Positions 7,968 through 15,329 of a DNA stretch of 28,109 nucleotides are shown piece after piece. Position numbers and translations under genes: made by a program. Numbering within the stretch: position 1 is the stretch's first letter; the number at the start of each line of letters is the position of its first letter. Source of the stretch: Actinomycetota bacterium (GTDB taxonomy: Bacteria > Actinomycetota > Actinomycetes > S36-B12 > CAIYMF01); contig WLOZ01000002.1 in the NCBI GenBank assembly GCA_009699025.1, positions 1-28,109 of the forward strand. Direction: 5' to 3'. The notes beneath the pieces were generated by a model. The model saw nothing but the letters and a program-made list of their open reading frames with translations, was not told where the DNA came from and made no database searches.

Positions 7968-8046
7968 GTGACGCACACTACTACCGCGACCCACGTTCGC
8001 CCGCGTCTGAGTCCCCCGCGCGCCGCGCCCGATGTACGGTCGTGCG

Positions 8047-9804
8047 ATGAGCAGCCTTGACGACGAACCCGATGGCCCCGATGGCCCCGACGGCCCCGAA
8101 GCCCGTGAGCACGGCGGCGTGCACGCTCTCCGTGCGGCGCGTGCGCACGGGGTCACCACCCTGTTTACCCTGTCGGGGGCCCACGTGTTCCCGCTGTATG
8201 ACGCGGCGGTCGGAGGTGCCGCAGGGTTTGCTTCGGCAGGCGACGCCAGGCGCGCCGCGGAGACTGCGAACCCCCGCCTGCTCGACGTGCGCCATGAGGC
8301 AACCGCAGCCTTCGCGGCCGAGGGCACCGGACGACTCACCCGCCGTCCAGGCCTCGCGGTAGTTACTGCCGGCCCCGGAGTCACCAACGTGGTGTCGGCT
8401 GTGACCTCGGCTCACTTCAACGGCGCTCCCCTGGTGGTGATCGGCGGACGATCACCGGACTTTCGCGCCGGCTCAGGGGCACTTCAGGAGCTTGACCAGC
8501 CACCGCTGCTCGCCCCTATCACCAAGCACTCGAGCACCGTGCACCACGCCGACATGATCGGACAGGCGGCTGAGGAGGCGTTCACAATCGCCGGAGCGGC
8601 ACACCGGGGCCCGGTCTTCCTCGACATCCCCATGGACGTGCTCTACACGCCCACTCCTTCCGCCGCACCCGCTGACCCCGATTCCCTCCGCACACCGACG
8701 GCCCCCGACCGGTGCCCGGACCCAGATCTCCTCGATGCTGTGGCAGCCCTGCTGGCCGAGTCCGCACACCCGGTGCTGGTGCTCTCGACCGACGTGTGGG
8801 CCGACGGTGCCGAGCACGCGGCCCGTCGGTTCGCCGAGGAACTCGGGCTGCCCACCTTCACCACCGGCCTTGGCCGTGGAATTTTGCCGCGAGGGCACGA
8901 CCTTCTGGTCACGCGCGCTCGCTCCACCGCCTTCGCTGAGGCCGACCTCGTCATCGTGGCAGGCGCGCCCCTCGATTTCCGGCTCGCGTACGGCAGATTC
9001 GGCAGCCGCGACCGCGCAACGACGGTCGTTCATCTCGTCGATTCAGCCAGCCAGTCGGCGGCCCACGCCTCGAACCACACCACGACCGTCGCAGGCGACC
9101 TGAGCGCCATCTTCGACGGCATCCTGCTGTCGTGGGCCACCCTCGTGCGACGACCGAGCTTCGCCCAGTGGGCCACTCGCCTGCGCGGACTCGACCTCGC
9201 CGCGCGGGCCGACGACGCCTCGCTGCTGCACAGCGAGTCAGACCCCATCCACCCGGCTCGCATCTACGGCGAACTACTGCCACGACTCACCGACGACACC
9301 GTGGTCATCGGCGACGGCGGCGACTTCGTGTCGTTCGCCGGGCGGTTCATCGAGCCGGCCGCCCCGGGCCGCTGGCTCGACCCTGGACCCTACGGCTGCC
9401 TCGGCTCCGGACTCGGCTACGCCATCGCGGCACGGCTCGCCCACCCCAGCTCACCGGTGGTCTTGCTGCTCGGAGACGGGGCGGCGGGCTTCAGCCTGAT
9501 GGACGTCGACTCACTGGTGCGCCACCGACTGCCGGTGGTGATGGTGATGGGCAACAACTCGGGGTGGGGGCTCGAGCGTCACCCCATGCGCTTCCTCCAC
9601 GGCTACGACGTGATCACCGACCTCAACCCGGCAGTGCGCTACGACGAGGTGGTGGTAGCGCTCGGTGGAGGGGGCGAGCGCGTCACGGCCGCCGATCAGA
9701 TTGGCTCCGCGCTCGACCGCGCGCTGGCCTCGGGCATCCCCTACCTGGTCGACATCGCGACCGACCCCGAGGCGACCTACCCGCGCACCACGACAGGCCT
9801 CTAG
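8047..9804 (+). CDS. Thiamine-diphosphate enzyme, acetolactate synthase large-subunit-like (IlvG/2-hydroxyacyl-CoA lyase-like)
   Basis: The protein has 585 residues with the three-domain layout of the ThDP-dependent decarboxylase/synthase family. The catalytic glutamate is in DVRHEATAAFAAEGTGRLT (Glu84), followed by the GLAVVTAGPGVTN loop. A central domain spans about 200-340. The C-terminal ThDP/magnesium motif runs from LLGDGAAGFSLMDVDSL (GDG near 477) to VMGNNSGWG. The product family includes acetolactate synthases and acyl-CoA lyases or decarboxylases; no regulatory-subunit gene is adjacent, so a true biosynthetic role is uncertain. The N-terminus has an unusual DEPDGPDGPDGPEA repeat and an extra stretch before the catalytic strand (about 55-75). 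The ATG at 8047 is chosen over 8032 because TACGGT lies 6 nt before it. Confidence 0.85.
   Translation: MSSLDDEPDGPDGPDGPEAREHGGVHALRAARAHGVTTLFTLSGAHVFPLYDAAVGGAAGFASAGDARRAAETANPRLLDVRHEATAAFAAEGTGRLTRRPGLAVVTAGPGVTNVVSAVTSAHFNGAPLVVIGGRSPDFRAGSGALQELDQPPLLAPITKHSSTVHHADMIGQAAEEAFTIAGAAHRGPVFLDIPMDVLYTPTPSAAPADPDSLRTPTAPDRCPDPDLLDAVAALLAESAHPVLVLSTDVWADGAEHAARRFAEELGLPTFTTGLGRGILPRGHDLLVTRARSTAFAEADLVIVAGAPLDFRLAYGRFGSRDRATTVVHLVDSASQSAAHASNHTTTVAGDLSAIFDGILLSWATLVRRPSFAQWATRLRGLDLAARADDASLLHSESDPIHPARIYGELLPRLTDDTVVIGDGGDFVSFAGRFIEPAAPGRWLDPGPYGCLGSGLGYAIAARLAHPSSPVVLLLGDGAAGFSLMDVDSLVRHRLPVVMVMGNNSGWGLERHPMRFLHGYDVITDLNPAVRYDEVVVALGGGGERVTAADQIGSALDRALASGIPYLVDIATDPEATYPRTTTGL
8062..8097 (+). 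repeat. Four 9-nt tandem units encoding D-G/E-P
   Basis: Units of the form GAtGGCCCC follow one another at 8062-8070 (degenerate), 8071-8079, 8080-8088 and 8089-8097. They are in frame and give DEP-DGP-DGP-DGP at the N-terminus of the thiamine-diphosphate enzyme. Copy number may vary between strains. Confidence 0.8.
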
Positions 9805-10811
9805 AAGCAGACCACCCTGATGAACGGCGCGGCGTCGATCGGGCTGCCGAGCCAGCGGTGAACCCCGTCGACGCTGGTGACCACGCGCGGGTGGAACTGG
9901 AAGTGCAGGTGGAATGCACCCGGGTTCGGACCGGTATCGCCCACGTAGCCCAGGACCTCACCGGCCTTGACGCGGTCGCCCACCGCGACGAGGTTCACCT
10001 TCTGGTGCCCGTAGTAGTAGCCGGCGCCGCTGACGCCCACCACCTGGACCACGAGGGCCCCGTTGTCCTGGCGACGAGACTTGAGGATGTAGCCGTCCTC
10101 GACCGCGACGATGGGCACATTGGTGAGGTACTGCGCCTTGGTGATGAGCAGATCGACACCCTGATGGCCACGTCCGGCACCCCACCCGTCGCCGAGGGTG
10201 GCCCCGAGCACGGGGCAGCGAGCCGAAATGCGGTGTCCGGCGAATTTCACCCGCTCAGCGGTCGACTGACACGTACGGCCGGCAGCGGTTCCACATCGAA
10301 CGGCGGGTGTGGGTGTGGGAGTGGGCGTGGGGGTCGTGCCGCCGCCTCCGCCGCCTCCTGACCGAGCCGTGAGCGCCGCATAGGTGCGAATGCCGACTCG
10401 CGGGGTCGACCCGAGGTCATTGCCGCGCCGCGCCTGAGCGGTCTTGAACGCGACGACTGCTCGACCCGTCGAGGCACCGTACACGCCGGTGACAGCCACG
10501 GCATAGCCCTTGGCCCGGAGTGACCTCTGCACAGCGAGCACCGCCGTGCCGCGGGTGCTGCAGCGGTACGTCACGCGCACGCAGCTGGCCTGCAGAGCTC
10601 CGGCAGGACCGAGCGACCAGGCGGGGGAAGCCAGTGCCACGGTGGAGATCGTCGATGAGGTTGAGGCCCCTGACGGCAGTGGAATGGCGGACACAGGGAG
10701 TGTGAGCGCTACCAGTGAGACAGCCAGCGCCGCGGTCGCGGGATAGCGGGCAGCGTTGGCAACGTTGGCAGCGTTGGCAGCGTTGATGAAGCGGATGAGA
10801 CGACCGGGCAT
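9801..10811 (-). CDS. Secreted M23 peptidase with peptidoglycan-binding domain
   Basis: The protein has 336 residues. An N-terminal hydrophobic segment (YPATAALAVSLVALTLP, residues about 23-39) acts as a signal peptide or anchor. A PG_binding_1 domain (GTAVLAVQRSLRAKGY...GVYGASTGRAVVAFK) spans about 88-147. A glycine run and PTPTPTPTPTP linker (about 152-169) precede the LytM/M23 domain at about 195-330. Its zinc ligands are H216 and D220 in GHQGVD and the HLH pair (301/303) in GAFHLHF, with a further His269 in YYGHQK. The likely role is cleavage of peptidoglycan cross-bridges outside the cell. GGAGG 7 nt upstream fixes the ATG at 10811; an upstream start at 10859 would fall inside the riboswitch. 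Expression is under a c-di-AMP riboswitch. The stop shares CTAG with the convergent thiamine-diphosphate gene. Confidence 0.88.
   Translation of the reverse strand: MPGRLIRFINAANAANVANAARYPATAALAVSLVALTLPVSAIPLPSGASTSSTISTVALASPAWSLGPAGALQASCVRVTYRCSTRGTAVLAVQRSLRAKGYAVAVTGVYGASTGRAVVAFKTAQARRGNDLGSTPRVGIRTYAALTARSGGGGGGGTTPTPTPTPTPAVRCGTAAGRTCQSTAERVKFAGHRISARCPVLGATLGDGWGAGRGHQGVDLLITKAQYLTNVPIVAVEDGYILKSRRQDNGALVVQVVGVSGAGYYYGHQKVNLVAVGDRVKAGEVLGYVGDTGPNPGAFHLHFQFHPRVVTSVDGVHRWLGSPIDAAPFIRVVCF
10750..10785 (-). repeat. Four 9-nt tandem units encoding N-A-A/N-V-A
   Basis: On the plus strand GCAGCGTTG, GCAACGTTG, GCAGCGTTG, GCAGCGTTG follow one another without gaps. Read on the coding strand they give the NAANAANVANAA stretch between the start codon and the hydrophobic segment of the M23 peptidase. 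Confidence 0.8.
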
Positions 10812-10825
10812 CAGCGATCCTCCAC

Positions 10826-11003
10826 ACGCCTGCGGGGTGAGCTGTCGGGTTCGGGCCATCGCTTCGGCCCGGCCCGCGACATCCGACCAGCGATATCGCG
10901 GACTTCACCCCGAGGGTGCTGGCGCACGATCACGCAGCACCCGAAGGTGGTTCCCCCACTCCCGCCCACGAGCGTGGCACCGGACGTGGGCGGGACTCGG
11001 CGT
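10826..11003 (-). promoter_or_regulatory. ydaO-yuaA riboswitch (cyclic di-AMP)
   Basis: The minus strand holds the conserved blocks of the ydaO class in order: ACGCCGAGTCC at the 5' side, GTGGGGGAACCACC (10946-10959 region), GGGGTGAAG (10903-10911), GAACCCGACAGCT (10840-10852), then CACCCCGCAGGCGT. The closing stem P1 is ACGCC (10999-11003) with GGCGT (10826-10830). The class binds c-di-AMP and usually turns its gene off when the ligand is present; wall hydrolases are its typical targets in actinobacteria. P1 ends 2 nt before the GGAGG of the M23 gene, so control of ribosome access is likely. No terminator hairpin is seen. Confidence 0.9.
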
Positions 11004-11125
11004 CCGCCCGGCGATCGACTCCTCGATCAGAGCCGATCCGGTAACGCTACCAGCCGTCCCTGATCACCACCCCCCGAACGGCAGGCCCCGCCCGGTCGGC
11101 ACCGACAACTGGGCACAATGAGGCC

Positions 11126-11677
11126 ATGACCGCACACGACCTGCGCCAGTCATCGGGTCGGGCCCTGCTGCTCGCCGGGCCGCGCGGATCGGGCACGACG
11201 TCGGTGGCGGTCGCCATCGGGCAACTGCTCGACGAGGCAAGGGTCCCCCACGCCGTGATCGACCTCGACGGGCTCTGCCGCCCCGACCCCGACCTCACTC
11301 CCGACCAGTTCACCGCGATGATGCTCGACACTCTCGCGACGATGACCTCGCGCGCCGTGCTCGCCTCGCTCGACGGCACCGCCACCCTGGTGCTCGCCCG
11401 CGCGGTGCGCTCCCTCGACGAGGTCGCGCTGCTCAGGGCCGCGGTGGGTGGAGCGCTGGTGGCGCTGCGTCTTTCGGTTCCACTCGAGATCACAGCAGCA
11501 CGTCTGCGCCTGCATGACACCTCTGACAACCCCGACTCCGCGGTGGTCACCCTCGCCCAGGGCCGGCTGCACCTGCCGGCGGTGTCCAACCATGGTCGTT
11601 CACCGGTCGACACCGCCCATGAGGTGCTGCACCGAGTGGGCTGGATTCGACGGACTATCACCACGATGACCCCATGA
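11126..11677 (+). CDS. P-loop kinase-like protein with an atypical Walker A
   Basis: The protein has 183 residues. RALLLAGPRGSGTTSVAVAIGQLL near the N-terminus has the position and context of a Walker A loop, and the following PHAVIDLDGL strand matches actinobacterial AAA/adenylylsulfate-kinase-like proteins ('GPVGVGKTT...PHAVVDLD'). The invariant lysine is replaced: GPRGSGTTS rather than G....GKT/S. The middle (LATMTSRAVLASLDGTATLVLARAV) and the ALRLSVPLEITAARL segment agree with the family, whose function is unknown. Nucleotide binding may be weakened or lost. CACAAT lies 6 nt before the ATG. The stop overlaps the start of the next gene (ATGA), giving a two-gene operon with an acetyltransferase. 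Confidence 0.65.
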   Translation: MTAHDLRQSSGRALLLAGPRGSGTTSVAVAIGQLLDEARVPHAVIDLDGLCRPDPDLTPDQFTAMMLDTLATMTSRAVLASLDGTATLVLARAVRSLDEVALLRAAVGGALVALRLSVPLEITAARLRLHDTSDNPDSAVVTLAQGRLHLPAVSNHGRSPVDTAHEVLHRVGWIRRTITTMTP

Positions 11678-12213
11678 GCCCGGCGTCCGAGCGCCTCGTG
11701 GTGCGTGTCGCCAAGCCCGACGAGTGGATAGCGGTCGGCGAACTCGCCTACGACGCCTACCGCGCCGGTGGACATCAGGGCGCGGGCAGCTCCGAGTACC
11801 TCGACGCCGTTCGTGACGCTGCGGGGCGAGCCGACTCGGGCATCCTGCTGGTCGCGGTGCGTGGCGAAGGCCTCGTCGGAACTGTCACGATGTGCCCCCC
11901 GGACTCTCCCGAGGCCGAGCTGTGTCGAGCCGACGAGGTCGAGTTTCGCTACCTTGCCGTGGCTCCGAAGGCGTGGGGCAGCGGGGTGGCGACCGCGCTT
12001 GTGCACGGGGTGGTCGACCGCGCCCGCAGAGCTGGCGCGCATCGGCTGGTGTGCTGCGTCATCGACTGGAACGTGCAGGCCCATCGGCTCTACGTGGGCC
12101 ATGGGTTTTCGCGGGCCCCCTCGCGCGACTGGAAACCGAACTCCGAGGTAGATCTGCTGGCCTACGAGCTCGACCTTACGAGCCAAGCCGATCGACGAAG
12201 CCCTGGCGGCTGA
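11674..12213 (+). CDS. GNAT-family N-acetyltransferase
   Basis: The protein has 179 residues. GNAT motif A reads EFRYLAVAPKAWGSGVATALVHGVVDRA (about residues 90-117), with the acetyl-CoA loop A-W-G-S-G-V-A in place of the usual R/Q-G-x-G-x-G/A. Motif B is present as WNVQAHRLYVGHGF. The N-terminal VRVAKPDEWIAVGELAYDAY start is normal for the fold. The substrate is unknown. The gene is translationally coupled to the preceding P-loop-like gene, and its last 38 nt overlap, antisense, the end of the thioesterase gene. Confidence 0.8.
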   Translation: MSPASERLVVRVAKPDEWIAVGELAYDAYRAGGHQGAGSSEYLDAVRDAAGRADSGILLVAVRGEGLVGTVTMCPPDSPEAELCRADEVEFRYLAVAPKAWGSGVATALVHGVVDRARRAGAHRLVCCVIDWNVQAHRLYVGHGFSRAPSRDWKPNSEVDLLAYELDLTSQADRRSPGG

Positions 12214-12568
12214 GTACCACCCGGGTGATCTCGCCATGGGCCAGCAGAATGTCGCCGTCGTCGTCGCGGCGGGTGAGGTCGACCTCCAGGGTGATGATGC
12301 GCCCATCGATGGCGGTGACAGTGGCAGTCGCCTCGACTCTGTGTCCGACCGCCGAGGGCTGCACGTGCTCGAGGAGCACGCGCGTACCCACGCACACGTC
12401 AGAATCCCTCACCCCGGGCGCCACCGCAGCCATCGTTGCCTCCTCGAGCCACGCAACCACACGGGGAGTGCCGAGCACGTCGACGTCGCCGCTCAGCAAA
12501 GCGCGCGCGGTGTCATCGGGCGTCACGACGTGTGACACCGATCCGGTCATTCCCACCATCACTGCCAT
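12176..12568 (-). CDS. Hot-dog thioesterase, FlK-like
   Basis: The protein has 130 residues and a single hot-dog domain. DVLGTPRVVAWLEEATMAAVAP and VGTRVLLEHVQPSAVGHRVEATATVTAIDGR correspond closely to the fluoroacetyl-CoA thioesterase (FlK) family pattern, including the Glu and His positions used in catalysis. The likely role is hydrolysis of a small acyl-CoA, substrate unknown. The frame is open to 12637, but the ATG at 12568 is supported by TACTCT exactly 6 nt upstream; ATGs at 12559 and 12550 are alternatives. The 3' end overlaps the convergent acetyltransferase gene by 38 nt. Confidence 0.8.
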   Translation of the reverse strand: MAVMVGMTGSVSHVVTPDDTARALLSGDVDVLGTPRVVAWLEEATMAAVAPGVRDSDVCVGTRVLLEHVQPSAVGHRVEATATVTAIDGRIITLEVDLTRRDDDGDILLAHGEITRVVLSRQGFVDRLGS

Positions 12569-12602
12569 CACGCCAGAGTACGGCAGGTGTGTCTGGAGGC
12601 GC

Positions 12603-13739
12603 CTAGTGAAGGAGTCCAAGCTGGCGCAGGGCGACACTGAGGTCGTGAGGGCTGGTCGACGCCTCGAGGGCTGAGTCGAGGGTGACCACTCCGTCTCGGA
12701 ACAGCGTGATCAGGTGTTGGTCGAACGTCTGCATCCCGTAGAAGTCACCCTCAGACACGATCGTGTTGATGGTGCCCGTCTTCATGGGGTCGACGATCGC
12801 CTCAGCGATGCGCCCGGTGTTGATCGCGATCTCCATGGCCACGCAGCGGCCCTGGCCGTCAGCCCGGGTCACGAGCCGCTGACAGATCACGCCGCGCAGT
12901 GCCCCCGCGAGCGAGGTGCGAACCTGCTGCTGCTCGTGCGGGGGGAAGAAGTCGATAATGCGCGCCACCGTCTCCTGCGCGTCAACCGTATGCAGGGTCG
13001 AGAACACCACGTGCCCTGTCTCGGCCGCGGAGATGGCCGCGTGGACGGTCTCACGATCGCGCATCTCCCCGATGAGGATCACGTCGGGATCCTGGCGCAT
13101 CGCCGCTCGCATCGCACTGACGAAGTCATCGGTGTCGACGCGCACCTCGCGCTGGTTGACCATCGCCATCTTGTCGATGTGCACGACCTCGATGGGGTCC
13201 TCAACCGTCATGATGTGCACCTCGCGGCTGCTGTTCACGTGGTCGATCATGCCGGCGAGGGTGGTCGACTTGCCCGATCCAGTCGGCCCCGTCACCAGCA
13301 CGAGTCCACGCGGCTCGAGGGCGAGTTGCGATACCGCCGCGGGCAGACTCAGTTCGGCCAGCGGGATGGCACCCACGGAAACCCTGCGCAGCACGAGACC
13401 CACCACGCCCCGCTGGTGAAATGCGTTGACTCGGAAGCGTCCGAGCCGGTCGTCGGCAAAGGCGAAGTCTGCCTCATGGGTGCGCTCAAACTCGTCGACG
13501 AGGTCTGACCTGATCACTTCGCGGCACATCGCTGCCGTCTCCGCCGCAGTCAGGGGCGGAGTGTCGAGATGGCGAAGGCGACCGTCGATCCGCACCCGGG
13601 GGGGTGAGCCCACCTTCAGGTGCAGGTCGCTTGCCCCCAGTTCCGACGCGGCGCGCAGCAGCGGCCTAATCGAGCGAAGCTCGTCGGTACCACTCTCGAT
13701 CAGCGTGGGCGATTCGATCAGGGGCAGAGTGTCAGTCAC
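12603..13739 (-). CDS. pilT: PilT-like type IV pilus retraction ATPase
   Basis: The protein has 378 residues, of the PilT/GspE superfamily and the PilT length. The N-terminal domain has the SELGASDLHLKVGSPPRVRIDG start typical of PilT. Walker A is GPTGSGKS (about 151-158), the Walker B region is DVILIGEMRD (about 219-228), and the His box is TGHVVFSTLHT (about 241-251), followed by RIIDFFPPHEQQQVR. No pilin, PilC or prepilin peptidase genes are nearby. The GTG at 13739 was chosen because an upstream start at 13829 would overlap the biotin-carrier gene and because the PilT domain begins just after it; a GTG at 13760 is possible. It is the last-but-one gene of the HD-domain operon, which suggests a link between c-di-GMP signalling and twitching or adhesion. 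Confidence 0.88.
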   Translation of the reverse strand: MTDTLPLIESPTLIESGTDELRSIRPLLRAASELGASDLHLKVGSPPRVRIDGRLRHLDTPPLTAAETAAMCREVIRSDLVDEFERTHEADFAFADDRLGRFRVNAFHQRGVVGLVLRRVSVGAIPLAELSLPAAVSQLALEPRGLVLVTGPTGSGKSTTLAGMIDHVNSSREVHIMTVEDPIEVVHIDKMAMVNQREVRVDTDDFVSAMRAAMRQDPDVILIGEMRDRETVHAAISAAETGHVVFSTLHTVDAQETVARIIDFFPPHEQQQVRTSLAGALRGVICQRLVTRADGQGRCVAMEIAINTGRIAEAIVDPMKTGTINTIVSEGDFYGMQTFDQHLITLFRDGVVTLDSALEASTSPHDLSVALRQLGLLH

Positions 13740-13788
13740 AGGTGAAGTGTCGGCAGGAACGCCCCATTCCTTGAGCCGCGCAGCCGGG

Positions 13789-14019
13789 CTAGGCCCCGTC
13801 GACGAGTGGGAGCAGCACCACCAGCACATCGCCCTCCTGCACGACGTCGCCCGACGACACGCGGACCTCCACGATCGTGCCTGCCACTTCGACGAGGACC
13901 GGGATCTCCATCTTCATGGATTCGAGCAGCAGCACCATGTCGCCTGCCGTCACCACGGTGCCGGGCTCAACGAAGACGTCGGCCACATTGGCGACCATGT
14001 CGCAGTGCACCTCGATCAC
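13789..14019 (-). CDS. Biotin/lipoyl carrier protein (TB7.3-like)
   Basis: The protein has 76 residues, one biotinyl/lipoyl-attachment domain and nothing else. The biotinylation motif is ESMKMEIPV, with the lysine between two methionines as in biotin carriers. It closely resembles the small biotinylated protein TB7.3 (Rv3221c) of Mycobacterium, encoded next to pdtaS there. Its partner carboxylase is unknown. The GTG at 14019 is set by AGGAGG 4 nt upstream and by the family start 'V..V...MVANV'; a longer frame to 14052 has no support. It lies 38 nt after the degenerate HD gene and 49 nt before pilT. Confidence 0.88.
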   Translation of the reverse strand: MIEVHCDMVANVADVFVEPGTVVTAGDMVLLLESMKMEIPVLVEVAGTIVEVRVSSGDVVQEGDVLVVLLPLVDGA

Positions 14020-14057
14020 AAGTCCTCCTGGGGGTCGCGCCCATCCAACCACGCGGG

Positions 14058-15329
14058 TCAGGGCACGAGGGCGAGGCTACGCCCGACGATGCGCGACAGG
14101 ACGTCGACGACTCGTCCGTCGTAGACGCGTGAACTGCTCAGGCGCAGGTCCTCGAGGGCCCGTAGCCGTCGGTCACTCTCAAGGCTGGCGCCGACGCGGT
14201 CGTCGTAGGCGTTGCACACAGCGATGATCCGTGAGCCAAGCGGGAGGGTGTCATCGGCGCCACCTGGACCGCTGCGCACCCAATCGGCCTGCCTCTCGAC
14301 CATGTCGGCAACGCGCGTCAGCAGGGCAGTCTGGCGAATCACCGCCGCGCCGAGCCCAGCGATACGTTGCTGCTCCTCGACCGACACGAGGGTGGTGGCC
14401 CCGCCGGCGATTGGCTCCTGCAACGAGAGCTGCCCGATGTCGTGCATCAGGGCCGCGTACCGGAGGTCGTCAAGCTCACGCTCAGACATGCCCATCTCGC
14501 GACCGATCCCCACCGACAGCTCGGCGACGCGACTTGCGTGCCCCGTCTCGGTGTATCCCCCCACCTCGGTCACGCGCGCCAGTGACCTGATGGTCTGGTC
14601 GTAGGTCGATCGGATTGACGAGTAGCGGCGGAAGGAGAACTGGGTCAGCAGCAGGGGGATGACGAATACAACGAGCGCCCACCAGGCCATCACCTCGCCG
14701 GCGAGCGCGATGAGCACTCCGGTCGCGGTAATGGCCGAGCCGATTCCGACGAGGGCGCGCGTCTCGTCGATGAGGGTTCGACGGAAGGGCGAATGATCCT
14801 GGGCCGAGCGCAGTGCGGCAGCGAGGAGGGTGTCGATCAGGAAGCCCGCAACGGCGACGGCGGACATCACCAGCGCCAGAGATGCCCGGCTTGTCCACTG
14901 AAGGTCGAGCAGTGGCCGGAATAGTGCGGCCACCACGAAGGTCACGATGACGCGCCGAGCAAAGTCGTCCAGGCGAATCGATTGCTCGGCCGCGAGGTAG
15001 GGGATCGCTCCCACCGCGGTTCCGACACTGACAACGATGACTGCCTGCGGCACCCCGTAGGACATGTGCTGATGGTCGAAGGCGGGCAGGAGCGCGTAGG
15101 CCAGGGTGCCAGCGGCCGCCAGGGGCGCGGCCTTCCGGCCACCCGGCAGCGTAATGCGCAGCACCTCGCCGACAGCGATGAGCAGGGCGAAGGCCGCGGC
15201 GACCCGCACCTGCTGCAGACCCTGCACCGCCAAGAGAGCGGCCGAGGCCGCCACGATGACCCCGGCCAGAACCACAACGGGAAGCTGACCGCGCAGCGCG
15301 GGATTCTCGCTCCGCGTCGGGCTCATCAT
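14058..15329 (-). CDS. Membrane HD-domain protein with degenerate HD-GYP site
   Basis: The protein has 423 residues. The first 235 are hydrophobic, with about six to eight membrane helices. The cytoplasmic part has an HD domain: GHASRVAELS (His264) and YAALMHDIGQL (His296, Asp297). Where an HD-GYP enzyme has HHE..DG.GYP, this protein reads MVERQADWVRSG, so two metal ligands and the GYP motif are missing. It is the same architecture as the upstream HD-GYP protein, and the two share the 'YD.TIRSL' junction, so they look like an ancient duplication in which this copy has probably lost phosphodiesterase activity and may sense or regulate. Start and stop overlap with the upstream gene (ATGA at 15326-15329). 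Confidence 0.82.
   Translation of the reverse strand: MMSPTRSENPALRGQLPVVVLAGVIVAASAALLAVQGLQQVRVAAAFALLIAVGEVLRITLPGGRKAAPLAAAGTLAYALLPAFDHQHMSYGVPQAVIVVSVGTAVGAIPYLAAEQSIRLDDFARRVIVTFVVAALFRPLLDLQWTSRASLALVMSAVAVAGFLIDTLLAAALRSAQDHSPFRRTLIDETRALVGIGSAITATGVLIALAGEVMAWWALVVFVIPLLLTQFSFRRYSSIRSTYDQTIRSLARVTEVGGYTETGHASRVAELSVGIGREMGMSERELDDLRYAALMHDIGQLSLQEPIAGGATTLVSVEEQQRIAGLGAAVIRQTALLTRVADMVERQADWVRSGPGGADDTLPLGSRIIAVCNAYDDRVGASLESDRRLRALEDLRLSSSRVYDGRVVDVLSRIVGRSLALVP

Noticed and set aside
9132..10361. Long plus-strand ORF of 409 codons
   Set aside because: It is a high-GC shadow frame crossing the ends of two well-supported genes, with an Arg/Pro-rich translation and no domain.
10812..10859. 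Longer M23 peptidase start
   Set aside because: It would lie within the ydaO riboswitch, while GGAGG marks the ATG at 10811.
13740..13829. Longer PilT start overlapping the biotin-carrier gene
   Set aside because: Thirty residues unlike PilT; the domain starts after GTG 13739.
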